Below, piece after piece: positions 48,161-60,132 of a DNA stretch of 64,000 nt. The notes under the pieces were generated by a model. That model had not been told where the DNA came from. It did not search any database and saw nothing but the letters and a program-made list of their open reading frames with translations. Each line of letters opens with the position of its first letter. Positions within the stretch are counted from its first letter, which is position 1. The position numbers and the translations under genes were made by a program. Origin of the DNA: Anaeramoeba flamelloides (lineage: Eukaryota > Metamonada > Anaeramoebidae); NCBI GenBank assembly GCA_027625915.1, contig JANTQA010000011.1, positions 248,001 through 312,000 on the forward strand, written 5' to 3'.

Positions 48161-48527
48161 AAAAACTATTTCATCCCCTTTGACAGAAATTCCATATAGA
48201 AATAATTGGCTATTTCTTTTTTGTTTTATCTTAGAAACATATGAAATTTTGATTTCAAAAAATAGACGAAAATTAATAACTTGCTTCGGCAATGTTAACT
48301 CAACCATTTCATTAGTCGAAACAAAAATTACAAAAAAAATAAAATGAAGATCTAAACAAGATTTTGATTTTTTATTTTTTAATAAATACTAGTCCATTAA
48401 ATTGCTTTTTTTTGTTTTAATTCACAAATTTTCTTACTCATCCTGTAATAAGATAAAAATAAAAATAAAAATAAATAAAAAAACAACAATAACAATAACA
48501 ATAAAAAATAAAAAATAAAAAATAATA

Positions 48528-50477
48528 TTATTGAATAACACAACGACAAGTTTTTTTATCGAGTGTATCCGTTTCTGAAGAATTATTCTCGTTATTTAAA
48601 TTTTTTAAATCTAATTCCAAATCGAAAGTGGATTTTTTGTCATTTTTGGAAGTTTTAAATTTTTTAGGATTCGAATTATTTATAGGATCTTTGACAATAT
48701 TTTTCTCTTTTTTATTCTTTTTCTGTTTTTTCTTTTTTTTCCCCTTTTTATCCTTTTTACCCGAATTTTCGTTGCTTTGTTTCAAAGAAGGAACATTTTT
48801 TTTTTTTTCCTTTTCCATTTCCATTTCTTCTTCAATTTTTTTAATCATGAGCGCATAGTCTGGCCCGTTGCCGTAAATTTCATTACGGGGGTTTGCTTCG
48901 ATTAGATCGAAAAAATCTGATTCATTTTTTTTTGGGTTAAAGACAACTTTGGGGCTTTCTCTTTTTTGTTGCGCGCAGGAAAAGCCTTTAATCTTTTGCC
49001 GTCTTTGCAGTTCCTCACGGGAGGGGATCACTATTTCATTCATTTTTTGGATGTCCAGCAAAAACTTTTTGCTAAACACTTTTTTTTTCTTTTTATTCTT
49101 CTTCGAGAGTGGGTCGTTGGTTAAAGATGGCACGGCGGCGTTGGAATCCAAGGGGCCATCGGACAATGTCTTTTGGTTATCGTTATCATTGTTCATTTTC
49201 TTGTGTAATTGCTTTTTGCCAGCCAGCCTTTTCCTTCTCTGCATGTTTTTGCTGCCCTTGCGGTTATGGCCCGAGCGTTTGCCCTTTTTAATTTTCATGA
49301 GCTCTTCAATTTCCCAATCAAACTTTGTGTTTTCGTCATAGCCCGCTTCATAATAGGCGTCGGTCAATAGTTGCCTCAAGTAGTTATAATTTGGCTCGTC
49401 CTCGTACTTTAATGACAAAATGTGCTCAAGGATTTTCAAAAATTGATCGGGCAACCCCTTAACCAATTCTGGGGAGTTGAATTTCTTTTTCAATTTCGAG
49501 ATAATCAGTTTGTCTTTAATGGGAGACCATGGTAATTCCCCCTTCAGAAATTCAACAAACAAATACAGCAAAGACCAAAGATCGTCTCTTCGGCTCAATT
49601 CCTTCCCTTCATGCGAATTGATCGACGCATACCTCGCAGTCCCACGGAAGCCCACTTTCGGGCGTGGTGGCCTTAAATTCCCGTCACGGTGACGATAGCT
49701 CCTTGACAGCCCAAAATCGATCATACAACAAATCGAGCTTGGAGTTTTGGTGTTTGTTTCTCGGTGTTTTGTGAAACGATCTGTTCTCCTTAATACAAAA
49801 TTGGACTTTTTTTGGGGTTTTTTTTTGTTGTTGTGTTTTTGTGGTTTATTGTGTTTTTGGTTTTTTGGAAAACAAAATAAATTCAAAAAATTGAAAAGGT
49901 ATAAAAAGAAAAGAAAAGAAAAGAAAAGAAAAGAAAAAAGGAGAGTTAGTTGGTTTGGAAGGTTCATTTAAAGGTTATTTTTCTTTTTGCGAAATCAGAG
50001 TAAAATATTAAAAAAAAAAAAAAAAAAAAAAAGAAAAGGAAAGGAGTTATTCTTGAAGAAAAAAAGAAAAGAAATTACTGGTTTAATGTCACGATGAATA
50101 AATCCTAATTTGTGCATATCTTGAATTGCAGAGATGATTTCAATCCCTAGTTTGATTGTTGTAGAGAGAGAAAATTTTTGCTCTGGTCTTCTTCTTCTTT
50201 CAACAGAAAGATTCGGGCCAAGCAATTCCATGATCAGATAATTGTATTCCAAGTTCCTTCCGCAGTATATAAACTTTGGTACAAAGAGTGAAACTTGCAA
50301 TTTACGAAGAACAGCTATCTCCAATTTTAATGCTTGTTTTTTGTGATCAATTTTTTCAAATTTAATAGCAACAGGCATCCTTGTTTTTAGATCTTGTGAA
50401 ATATAGATCTCACCAAACCCTCCTTTTCCAATCCTCTTACCTAGTTTCCACCTTCCTCGAATTGATCCAGTGAGCAT
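48528..50477 (-). CDS. Tau-tubulin-kinase-like (CK1 group) protein kinase with C-terminal CaaX box
   Basis: Two exons, 50477-50079 and 49805-48528, joined in phase 0 within HRDIKP|SNF, give 558 residues. The ATG at 50477 is the first after an upstream in-frame stop. Kinase landmarks: GKGGFG 17-22, Lys39 in VAIKFE, ELLGPNL, STTIKLG, HRDIKPSN (Asp130), DFG 163-165, then GFRGTARYASINSHEG and DDLWSLLY, the TTBK/CK1 signature in place of the usual APE motif. An insert (residues about 139-157) sits between SNF and DFG. After the kinase domain a long basic, Lys-rich tail ends KTCRCVIQ. This is a canonical CaaX box (Cys555-Val-Ile-Gln, farnesyl type) with a second Cys at 553 that could be palmitoylated. 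This predicts membrane anchoring. All catalytic residues are present, so it should be active. Substrate unknown. Confidence 0.9.
49806..50078 (-). other. Intron of the kinase gene (273 nt)
   Basis: Starts GTAATTTC and ends CCCAAAAAAAG. Phase 0, between Pro133 and Ser134. It contains repeated AAAAG-type units (CTTTT on the minus strand, 49911-49936) and a poly-A/T run near 50010-50032. Confidence 0.85.
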
Positions 50478-51507
50478 GTTCAAGTTTGAAAGGAATTAAA
50501 CAAAAATATGAAATTGTTTTTTAATTTTTTTTGTTTTGTCTGTTGAAAAATATTTTGGATCTTCTTGGTTTTGATTTGTTTTTTTTTCAAAACTTTCTTT
50601 AAAAAAAGGAAAAGGGGACTCTTTTTTATAATTGTAAATTCAAAGAGAAAAACAAAAACTAAAAAAATTTTGAAAAAATAAAAAAATAAGTATTTTACAC
50701 TTCTGTAGTTTATTTGGATTTTCTGATAAAGTTTGTTTTTTGAAAATAATTTTTCGATCAATATGCTGTTTTTAGGGTATTTAATTAAATAATTTATAGA
50801 TTTTTCTTTCGATTGAAGAACAAGGAAAAGGGGTATATTGGGAACAAACAAATACCATTTTTAATTTCGTTTTGATCTTTTGAAAAAATAATAGCTTTTC
50901 CGATCAAATTAAATATTTCTAAGATTGGGTATTTTTTGTTTTTACAAGTCAGATTTCAAATAAAAATATAAATTGCCTCCAAAAAGGAAATACCTTTCCA
51001 AGTTTCATAAACTTCTAAAATTTAATTGATTCAAAAGATAATAAATTTATATCGTGATCTGAAAAATAGGTTTTGATTAGATTTATAAGAAATGAAAACA
51101 TAGATACTAGAATTAGTCGAATGTATTGATTTTATTTTCTTTTACATTACAATAACTAAAAATACAGTGCTCTGCGAATAAAAGATAATTTTTTAAATCA
51201 AATACGATTATTTTCTTATGTATGTACTCAAATACAGGATCTAATTAAGAACAGAATAGAAAACCCAAGGTTTAGTCAATTGGAAAATTTTTATTCACTA
51301 CACTTGAGTGAAAAATTTGAGATCATGAATTGGATTGGTTTCAAATTATTAGTAAATTTTCGAATTTTTCTCTGAAATTTATTGTTATTTTTCAGAAAAA
51401 TTGACGAAAAAATTGAAAATCTTTTTTGAGAAAATTTTCAACTTTAGTCATTCATTTTAAGAATTATTTTATTAATAGTAGAACTTTAAGAAATCTATAT
51501 AATATTC

Positions 51508-51686
51508 ACATGTTGTTTGTTCTCGGTTTCTATTGTAGATTAATTCATAAACCTTATACAAAAAAGAAAGGTACACAACATTTAAGTTGTAGTACATATT
51601 TAACAAGTTTGTATTGGTTAAATCGACAACATCCGTATTTGGGATTTAAATTGGGACAAAACGCTCTTCGGGTGTTTTCTTTTTGA
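51508..51686 (+). CDS. Small hypothetical frame
   Basis: From an internal ATG the frame reads MLFVLGFYCRLIHKPYTKK, GTQHLSCSTYLTSLYW and QHPYLGFKLGQNALRVF, then TGA. Composition is less biased than that of the other short frames in the spacer. The frame is open upstream to about 51426 without another ATG. The antisense strand also has a frame here, so the call is weak. No family recognised. Confidence 0.2.
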
Positions 51687-52789
51687 TTTTTTGTGTTTTC
51701 TTCATGTATAAGTGATTTTTTATATCAAATTGAATTAATAATTACAAAAAAAAAATAATTAAAATAAAAAAAAAAAAAATTCTAAATAAAATGGAAAATC
51801 AATTTATCCTCACTAAACCCCCCTCTCACTTAAGAAATCCAAGCCAAAAAATGAAAATTTCAATTTTTTTTTTAGAATCAATACTTACAAAATGAATTAA
51901 TATTTAGAGAAATAACCAATCCCAGATTAAAGTTGATATTCAGAAAAGAAATACATTATTAAATTTGAAATATTTCTAAAAAAAATTAACTGTTAAAAAT
52001 TTTTTCAGCTGAGATAATTGAAAAGTATGTGGAAATTTTCACAAGTTCTTTGAAAAATTCAAATTTTTACCAATGGGGTTGTTTAATTAAAAATGTCTAA
52101 ATTTTGACACAAATCACATAGCCTCAATTTTCATAAAGTAAATTTAGGGGGTTTCAACTTTTTTTTTTGAATTAATTTTCAAAACAAATCGAAATTTAAC
52201 TTCATTGAAAACCAAAAAAATAAATAAAATAGAAAAAAAAATGTTATCAACAAATCTAATATTTTATTATGATTCGAATATTCTATAAAATCCATTGAAC
52301 TTGTTCAATTTCCATAATTAAACTGGTTATGCGACTGGAAGATGATTCATTCTTATGCTAAAAGAATTTTAGATAAAAATGTTTAAAAACTTGTAACCAT
52401 AATGTTAAAAACATGAATGTTAAGCTGTTATATTTTCCTCTTTTTAAATTTATATTTGTGTATTTCAAAATGGTTATATTTATTGAAATGTGAAATTATA
52501 TAGTATTGACATTTTACTAATTAAACTATTCAAAATTTAGACAAAACCAAGTAGAAAATTATATATATATATATATATAAGTTACTATTTAAAAAGGTTT
52601 CTAAAATCAATCAGGATCATTTTGGTTAAAAAAAAAAAAAAAACGTAACGATACATTGATTAGTTACTTTTCAAAAAAAATTTTTTTTGGGGATATGAAA
52701 AAATAACATTCTTCATTTTTAACATTTCATAAAGTTTATCATTTTAATATAAGTTATTTCCAAATATATGTGACATTTTTTTTACATTT

Positions 52790-53310
52790 CATAAAAAATC
52801 ATTTTTTTTAATGATGTTATTTGTTAATTGATAATAACAAACCAAGTTTAATATTAAGACTGATTGAACCAATGACAATGGTATTTATTTCAAAATAGTT
52901 TCATTAAAATATTTCCAAAAAAAAGAAAAAAAATATGTAATTTTTTTGGTGAAAACAATATACAACCAATTTCAATTAAAAACTGGAATTATGGAAAGAT
53001 TACAATTGATTTTTTAAACAACTAAATGCAATTATATATTTTAAATTCTATTTGAAAATTTGTTGAGATTAAACAAGTTATGAAAACGATTTTTTTATAA
53101 TCAAAAAGAAAATAATAATTAACCAATTTTCATCTTGGGAATATCAGATAAAATTGGGAAAAGACAATTTATTAACTTTTATTGATGTAATACATTACTA
53201 AGTAAAAAAATGAATTATTTTAAATAACTAATACATGGTATTTAATGATTTTGAGTATTTAAATGTTTTTTTGAAGATTGGGTTTAATAAAGATATTTTA
53301 AGATATTAAT
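52790..53310 (+). repeat. Dispersed repeat R3, copy 1
   Basis: Same orientation as 59440-59990 and matching over about 500 bp. Landmarks include CATAAAAAATCATTTTT, AAGTTTAATATTAA, TACAACCAATTTCAATTAA, ATTAAACAAGTTATGAAAAC and TTAATGATTTTGAGTATTTAA. Confidence 0.75.
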
Positions 53311-54491
53311 TTGCTCTAGTTTATTGAGTATGACTTATTGTTGAATACATTTTATAGATTTCTTTTTCGATTTTTGAAACTTTTTTAAATCGAAAATTAT
53401 ATATATACATAATTTTATACCCGGTTTTGTCGAAATTTTGAAGGTTTTAATAAGCAGAATACCTTTTTGTCTGAATATTAAGAAATATATTTTTTTGGTC
53501 AAATATTTACTTTCCCATTTTTTAAAAAAAAGATTAATTAAATAATGAAAAAAATTTGAAATTCTATTTTTTTCAAAAAAAAAAAAAAATTTAAATTTGA
53601 AATTGTTTTTGAATAATTTAGCTATTTTTTATAAGACTACAAGATTAAGTCCTATATGACTTGTTTATAAAAACAAAAAAAAATCAAAATGAGCTTTCTC
53701 ATTCTCATTTTCAACTCTTTAAAAAAAAAAAAATAAGCATCAAAATGTGATATTGAAAAAAATATACGATAACATGTTACGGTTATAATTGTCAAATAAT
53801 CCAAACATGATACACTTTTTGTATTCCGAACGAAAGAAAATAAAAAATTCTGTAATTCTCAAAGAAAAATTATGATAATGTTTAATAATGTGTTGAAAGG
53901 TTTTACAAATTCCGAGACTTTTGAAAGCTTTTCTGGAAAAGTTGAATGAATTTTTATTCAACCATTTATCAATAAGCAATATTGCAAATTTTACTTGAAT
54001 TTTCCAGTTTTTTTGAGGAAATTGATTGGAAATTTTATTTCATTTAATTTTTAACAAAGGATCAATAGGAAAAAAATTTTCGCTTCATTTTCAATTTTCT
54101 TACAATTTGAGTTTCCAAAGAAATAATTTGTAATTTGTGGGGTGTGGGTGAAAAAGGTAAATAAGAAAAACGATTGAAAAAATTTTTTTATTCTTTATTA
54201 GGCAAAAACAAGGAGAAAAAATAATTCTGAAGATCTTGAAAACCACCTATTAACACACAATAGAAACAACTAAGTAGTACTCTTGAATGGTTTGTTCTTT
54301 TACGTCTTCAAAATTTATTGTCAAGATTCTTTTCGAATTCGAGATATTCAACTTTACTACATATATTTGAAAGATCTTTGAGACTGTAAACTATTGATGA
54401 TCTTAAATCTTGTTTCTCGGTTTGCCACCAATTTTTCTTTTAGATTTGGTAGTCAAACGATTGATTTAAATTTTTTTTTTTCTTCATAAAG

Positions 54492-54657
54492 GACTGTTAT
54501 TTGAATTATAAAGGGGAAAAAATTTTCGCTTCTTTTATTTTTCCTTTTTCTTTTCCAAATTGAGTTCTCAAAAAAGAAATAGGTAGTAATTTGTGAACTC
54601 GAATTGAAAAATGCAAATTATGGAAAAATTTTATACTTAATAATTAAAACAACAATC
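54492..54657. mobile_element. Diverged MITE of the TACTGGTATTTG family
   Basis: Left end GACTGTTATTTGAATTATAA; right end has a degenerate inverted copy (TAATAATTAAAACAACAATC). The internal GAGTTCTCA motif and length match the family. A more decayed relative lies at about 54043-54210. Confidence 0.55.
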
Positions 54658-55003
54658 ACAAGATATTGTTCAACTCATTTTTCAATTGACATTAATACTG
54701 TCAATAGTGGACAAAAAAAAGTGGTATGAAATTAATTTTTTTTTTACTTGTCGAAATCTCCACAAATAATAGAACTGACTCTTTTCACAAGTATAAAAAA
54801 TTGATTTTTTTCAAGAATCAAATCTGTTTGTTTTTGTTGTAAGATCCAGACATCATTTTCTCTCTCAAAAGTTTTACTCTCAATGGTTTTAGGATCTATG
54901 AGGAGTACAAGTTATTTTCAAATTTCAAAAAAAATTTTTTGACTAAATAAAAAAATGTGAATGTATGTAACAAAAGAAATTTATTTGTTTCTCAAGACAA
55001 TTC

Positions 55004-55252
55004 ATGGTAGGTGAGTTCTTTAAACAAAGTTTTAAGTTTTATAAACTCCTGATCAAATTCATTTCTGACCAAAAAATTTATTTTTTAGTAACCAAAAATT
55101 CTCTTAATAAATACTCTTTTTTGGAAAAGGATTGTAGTACCCGATATTTTTTGGATAAGACAAAAAACAAACCCAACCACCTCATAATTCAAACACTTTT
55201 TAAGATTTATGAGTCAATTATTTATTTTTGCAAAAAAAAAAATTTCAAATAA
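55004..55252 (+). CDS. Small hypothetical frame, 82 residues
   Basis: ATG start (MVGEFFKQSFKFYKLL), stop TAA, Lys/Phe-rich with some mixed sequence (FLEKDCSTRYFLDKTK). It ends 210 bp before the phosphodiesterase start, on the same strand. No family signal; it may be a chance frame. Confidence 0.2.
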   Translation: MVGEFFKQSFKFYKLLIKFISDQKIYFLVTKNSLNKYSFLEKDCSTRYFLDKTKNKPNHLIIQTLFKIYESIIYFCKKKNFK

Positions 55253-55462
55253 CAAGAGATATAATAACACATCAATTAAAAATAGAAACATTCTCCGAAT
55301 TAAGTCTCTGGAAAAATAGCAAAAAAGTATTCGCAAATTTTTTGAGAAAATCTTGTTTTCTTTTATAAAAATGAAAAACAAAATATTCTATTCGTGAAAA
55401 CAAAAACACTTTCGAATTATTCCATTAAAATTTTATGGTTTATTTTCATTTTTGCCTCTTTG

Positions 55463-56764
55463 ATGAAAATTTTTTCTCAGCTTCTTCTACTTTTATTGCT
55501 TGCATCATTTGCCTTTTCGACAACTTTAAAGCTTTTAGTTTTGGGAGACGCGCACACAGATCCTGGGTATTACAAAGGTGCAGATCAGGATCATTTTTGT
55601 CGTAAGGGAAAAGGCAAAGCAGGTGAATATGGATCAATAAAGAATTGCGACATTCCTTATAAAACGTTCGAGTCTGCACTTCAGTTTGGAAGCACACTTG
55701 ATCCTGACGTTGTTCTTTATTTGGGTGACATGATGCCCCACCAAATTGATTGGACACGCGACGATTTCCAGAACTGGTTTTTAAACACAACAAAAACCCT
55801 CAAGGGCACGTTTCCAAAGGTGAAAAAAATATATTTCACATTGGGCAACAACGACTTCTTCAGCGACAACAACGCGCCGCCCGTCAGTGATTTTATGTAC
55901 ACAAACGCAGCCAATTTTTGGTCTCCATGGTTGTCAACGCAATCCTTCCAAAGAGTCCAAAACGGAGGCTTCTACAGCGAACTAATTCCTGGAACAAATA
56001 TTCGCGTGATCTCCATGAATTCGATCTTATGGTTCGAAGAGAATCAGAGCGTCAATTCCGATTACGTCGACCCCTGGGGGCAGCTGAACTGGATCAAGGA
56101 AACTTTGGAGGCGTCTTACACTAGCAACGAAAAAGTGTGGTTTATGTCACACTTGCCACTTGGCATGCTAAGCAGCACGGGAAGGTTCTGGAAAAAGCGC
56201 TTCCAGACCCAATTTTTGCAAATTATCCGAAAATATATGTACAGCCAAAATGGCGAAAAAATGCTCACGGCAATGTTTTCGGGCCACCACCACCGCGACC
56301 AATTTGAAATAATATACGACAAAGATGTTTATCCGCATGACGGATCAGAAAAGCCCCTACTGGTAGACTTTAGAATCAGCGCAATCGAGTCAAGGGATTC
56401 AGAGACCAACCCTTCCCTAAGGTTAATCAAGTTCGACACAGATTCTGGGTTCTTATTGAATTATGAGCAATACTTCCTTGACATTGTCAAGGCAAACAAA
56501 GATCTTGCTTTGAATTGGAATCTCCGTTATTCGGCAGGCGAGTACGGTGCCTATGGTTTAAATGGGCTTGGTCCAGAACAATTTAATAATTTTTTACAAA
56601 GCCTTAAAAGTAGCAATGATCTTGTACAAGAGTATTGGGTTAATATGTCTGAAGGATTGGTAGACACAAATTGCGGATCCAACTGCAGAACCAAATTGAT
56701 TTGTAAAATGGAATTTATCACAGAAGATGAGTGTACCAAATGCCACACCGATCAATCATATTAA
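55463..56764 (+). CDS. Secreted acid-sphingomyelinase-like metallophosphodiesterase
   Basis: 433 residues, single exon. The frame is open upstream, but the ATG at 55463 is chosen because it begins a clean signal peptide (MKIFSQLLLLLLLASFAFS). Calcineurin-fold metal ligands are in order: Asp29 and His31 (GDAHTD), Asp89 (GDMMPH), Asn129 (GNND), His230 (SHLPLG), His275 and His277 (GHHHRD). The spacing, and the segment FWSPWLS, fit the acid sphingomyelinase / ASM-like phosphodiesterase group, whose members hydrolyse phosphodiester or phosphoanhydride bonds in lysosomes or outside the cell. The GNND form in place of GNHD/E is also seen in endopolyphosphatases, so the substrate is open. The Cys-rich C-terminus (TNCGSNCRTKLIC, ECTKC) suggests disulfides and extracellular folding. 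Its centre is much richer in G+C than the flanks. Confidence 0.9.
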   Translation: MKIFSQLLLLLLLASFAFSTTLKLLVLGDAHTDPGYYKGADQDHFCRKGKGKAGEYGSIKNCDIPYKTFESALQFGSTLDPDVVLYLGDMMPHQIDWTRDDFQNWFLNTTKTLKGTFPKVKKIYFTLGNNDFFSDNNAPPVSDFMYTNAANFWSPWLSTQSFQRVQNGGFYSELIPGTNIRVISMNSILWFEENQSVNSDYVDPWGQLNWIKETLEASYTSNEKVWFMSHLPLGMLSSTGRFWKKRFQTQFLQIIRKYMYSQNGEKMLTAMFSGHHHRDQFEIIYDKDVYPHDGSEKPLLVDFRISAIESRDSETNPSLRLIKFDTDSGFLLNYEQYFLDIVKANKDLALNWNLRYSAGEYGAYGLNGLGPEQFNNFLQSLKSSNDLVQEYWVNMSEGLVDTNCGSNCRTKLICKMEFITEDECTKCHTDQSY

Positions 56765-59439
56765 TTTTTGTTTGATGATGCCGCCAGTATCTTTACCATC
56801 ATCGTTTTTCAGCCCTTAGTATTATCCTTATCATTAACGGCAAACTTTAGGAAAGATTATTGATTATTTATCAATATAAATTCAAAATAATGAGAAACAA
56901 GTTCAGTAATGTTTTTTTAAAAATAATGCATTTTTCTAAATGGTACCAATTAAATTTGAATTCAGCTAAAAAAAAATATTTATAAATTTTTATCTTTTAA
57001 TGAACTCATATTCCTCTTTATTTCTTTACATTAAAGTGAAGATTAGTTTCATCTCTGGAACCATTATTAAGTTTCGTTCAAATAACTGAACTAATACTCA
57101 GTTTGCATTAAAAGTTTTTTATTTTTATATATCTTTTTGGTTGAATAACTTTGCAAATTCACCGTTTTTTTTATTGTTTTTTGACTAATTGTTTTTTTAA
57201 TTGTACCAAAAAAATATTAAATAAAACCTTATTCTCATCTTGAAAATAAACTCAATTTTTTTCTTAAAGCACTCAAAAAAAAAAAAAATTATCATTAATT
57301 TGTTTATTTAAATAAATTAATTTTACCATAAAAAGTCAATCAATATTTGTTCTAGATCGGGTAATAATTGATATTTTTTCGATACATTCATTTGGTGCTA
57401 ATTTCAATTTTATTCTTAAATATAGTACTATTTTTCCATTTTTTTTTGAATTGTGCAGTGAAAATGATAGAATCTTAGATCTATTTTCTATTTTTTACTT
57501 GGGCCATATTTTACATACCGAAAAACAAAAATAAAAACATATAAATTTAAAAAAAGAAAAAACCTCGAAAGTACAATAAAAGAAATAAAATATCTCGGAT
57601 TATTTATTTATTTCGAGAAAGATGTAATAAAAGAAGGGTTATCAAATAAAAAAGAGGAAGTAGAAGAAAAATAATTAAAATATATATAAAAAATATTATT
57701 ATCATTAAAATTACCAAAGAGAAACTATCCGCGCACTGAATACACATGAGAGGAAAAAACCCGATAGAAAAAAAATGAATCTTCAGGTTTGACACTATAT
57801 TTTTTATAACAAAAGGGAGGAACGCAAATTTATTCAACAAAATAAACATAATATTATGTTTTTGAAATAACTAATTATTTTTTTATTTTATCAAAAATTC
57901 CGGCATATTTCAAGAGGGTAAACATAACAATATCTATTGTATTGAACCTTTGTTTAATGGGAAGAATTCTTGATGTACACTGTTTTCCAAAACAATTTTA
58001 GGATAAATTATTTACAATTTTCTCATCACGGTAAAACGTTGTCTAATAAAACAGATTTTATCCTCTCTCCATGAAAAATTGATGAAAAATTCTTGATTTT
58101 TTTTTTCAATTTTAGAACTGAATTAGACTATTAATATTTCATAAGGAAAATTATTCATATTGACTAATATTTACTATGAAAACAAGAAAAAGGTGAGAAC
58201 CTATACCTGTTGAAAATATTGATAATGATACCACAATGATCAATGACTCATTTGAAAATACCACATAAAAAACCGAATTTGGAAAAGATAAATCTATAAT
58301 AATAGAATCCCAAGGTTTAAAAGATACTTTTGAAAAAAAGATAATTGGATCTTTTTATTATAATATTAACACATTTTGTCATGCTCTGTTTAAAGTTATT
58401 TTGCACTCTCATTTTTTTGTTTTTAAGTTTTGTAGATGGCATCAATGGTTTAAAAGTAATTAAAAGAATTGGTGAAAAGTATACCATGTCTACTGAAACC
58501 ATCTAAAATGAAATGGATACGACAACTCTTTTCATCCAATCTAAAAACGTTTTCAAAAATTGTGACTCAACTGAAATAATAAATTGAAAAAAAAAATATA
58601 ATTCCTTTAGTATTCAAGAACACCAACAATTAAATATGTTTTTTAATTAACTAATAAATGATTCTAATTATATAAAAATCGGATATTTTTAAAGATTAAA
58701 AAAAAAGAAAATAAAAAAATAAAAAAAAAGCGAGTCACAATTTTTGAAATGAGCATTACTGATTGTTAATTACTGAACTATAAAGGAAAAAAGGTTAAAC
58801 ACCAGATTTTTTAATAATAATTAAATTCGTTTTAAAAGACATTACAGGGTCTCAATTTTCTTAGTGATTATTTGTTATTTTGAAGATCTTTATATTTTCC
58901 ACAGGATCTTTTACAAGAATGAAGTATCAAAATAAAAAAAAATTAAAAATAAAAGAAAAAGTGAAAATTTTCAAAAAAAAGAAAAAGTAAAACAAAAAAA
59001 AAATAAATTTGGACTATTCAATTGTTACTTAGCATACAAAAAGTCTCAATTTCTTTTGAAAATCAAAACTGTTTACACTATGATTTTTTTAAATAGTATC
59101 TATATTTAGTTCAATATAATTATATTTTCATAATTTTATCCTTGTTAATTGGATTAAAAAACATTTTTTTTTAAATTTGGCTTTTTTGAATTAAAGAAAA
59201 AAAGAAAAAAGAATCAGAAAAGAAATAAAAAAAAAATCTAACAAAAAAAAAAAAAAAAAGTAAAAAAATTGACCTGATCAAAAATTTATTACATATATTT
59301 TGAAAAAACATGGATGAAATACATCAAATACGTTCTATTTAATGAATATAACCAGGGTTCTTTTATCGAAAAGGGTGTTTGTATTAAAAATTCACTTTGA
59401 ACATCAGTAAGGCATTTCCAAAAAAGTATTAATTTTTTT

Positions 59440-59990
59440 TTACATTTCATAAAAAATATCATTTTTAGTGGTAGTATTCATTAATTGACAATAAAAAATT
59501 AAGTTTAATATTAATACCAATTGGATAAATGACTAAGGTATTTATTTTAAAATAATTTGGAAGAAATATTTCCAAAAAATGAAAAAAAAAATAGTACTTT
59601 TTTTGGCCAAAACAAGGTACAACCAATTTCAATAAAAAAATGGAAATATGGAAAGGGTACAAATGATTTTTTAAATAATAAAAGACAGTTATATGTTTTC
59701 AATTCTATTTGAAAATTTGTTGTGATTAAACACGTTATGAAAACAGTTTTTTTTAAGATCAAAAAGAAAAAAATAATCGCTCTTCAATCCTAAAAAATAT
59801 CACATAAAATCGAGATCAGAAAATTTAATATCTTTTATTTATGTAATATACACACTAAGAAAAAAATTGAATTATTATAAAGAATATATAAACGGTAGTT
59901 AATGATTTTGGATGTTTAAATGCTTTTTTTAAGATTAGATTAAAAGATATATTTTAAAATAAATTTGCCCCACTTTATTGGAAATAGCTT
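59440..59990 (+). repeat. Dispersed repeat R3, copy 2
   Basis: Matches 52790-53310 throughout (CATAAAAAATATCATTTTT, AAGTTTAATATTAA, TACAACCAATTTCAATAAA, GATTAAACACGTTATGAAAA, TTAATGATTTTGGATGTTTAA), continuing to about 59990. Confidence 0.75.
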
Positions 59991-60132
59991 ATATGTTTTT
60001 GTTTTTTTATAATAAATTAAATAAAAAATTATCAAAAAACTATGGGAAAAACTTATTTAAACTACTCTTAACCAACACTAAAATGATTTTAAAATCAAGA
60101 AAAATTTATTATTTTTATTTTCATTGCCTGAA

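Larger units (their letters stand above)
43414..48527. other. Intergenic region of about 5.1 kb
   Basis: No supported gene. It contains a complete 165-bp MITE (43831-43995), an R3 fragment (46167-46205), a (TA)n tract (47427-47460), R5 copy 2 (47660-48160), and AT-rich short-period repeats (AAAAT and AACAAT units) at 48455-48520, just downstream of the kinase gene's stop. Confidence 0.55.
50478..55462. other. Intergenic region between kinase and phosphodiesterase
   Basis: Divergent spacer of about 5 kb holding both promoters; no specific promoter element recognised. Contents are R3 (52790-53310), MITE-like segments (about 54043-54210 and 54492-54657), a (TA) tract at 52560-52580, and two short plus-strand frames with some coding character (51508-51686 and 55004-55252), listed separately. 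Confidence 0.5.

Noticed and set aside
49824..49967. The minus-strand open frame upstream of Ser134 as the N-terminus of the kinase C-terminal half
   Set aside because: It is the intron; splicing at 50078/49806 restores HRDIKPSNF, whereas the read-through peptide is low-complexity.
48628..49971. Plus-strand frames opposite the kinase gene
   Set aside because: The minus strand has a complete kinase with all motifs and correct splice phase.
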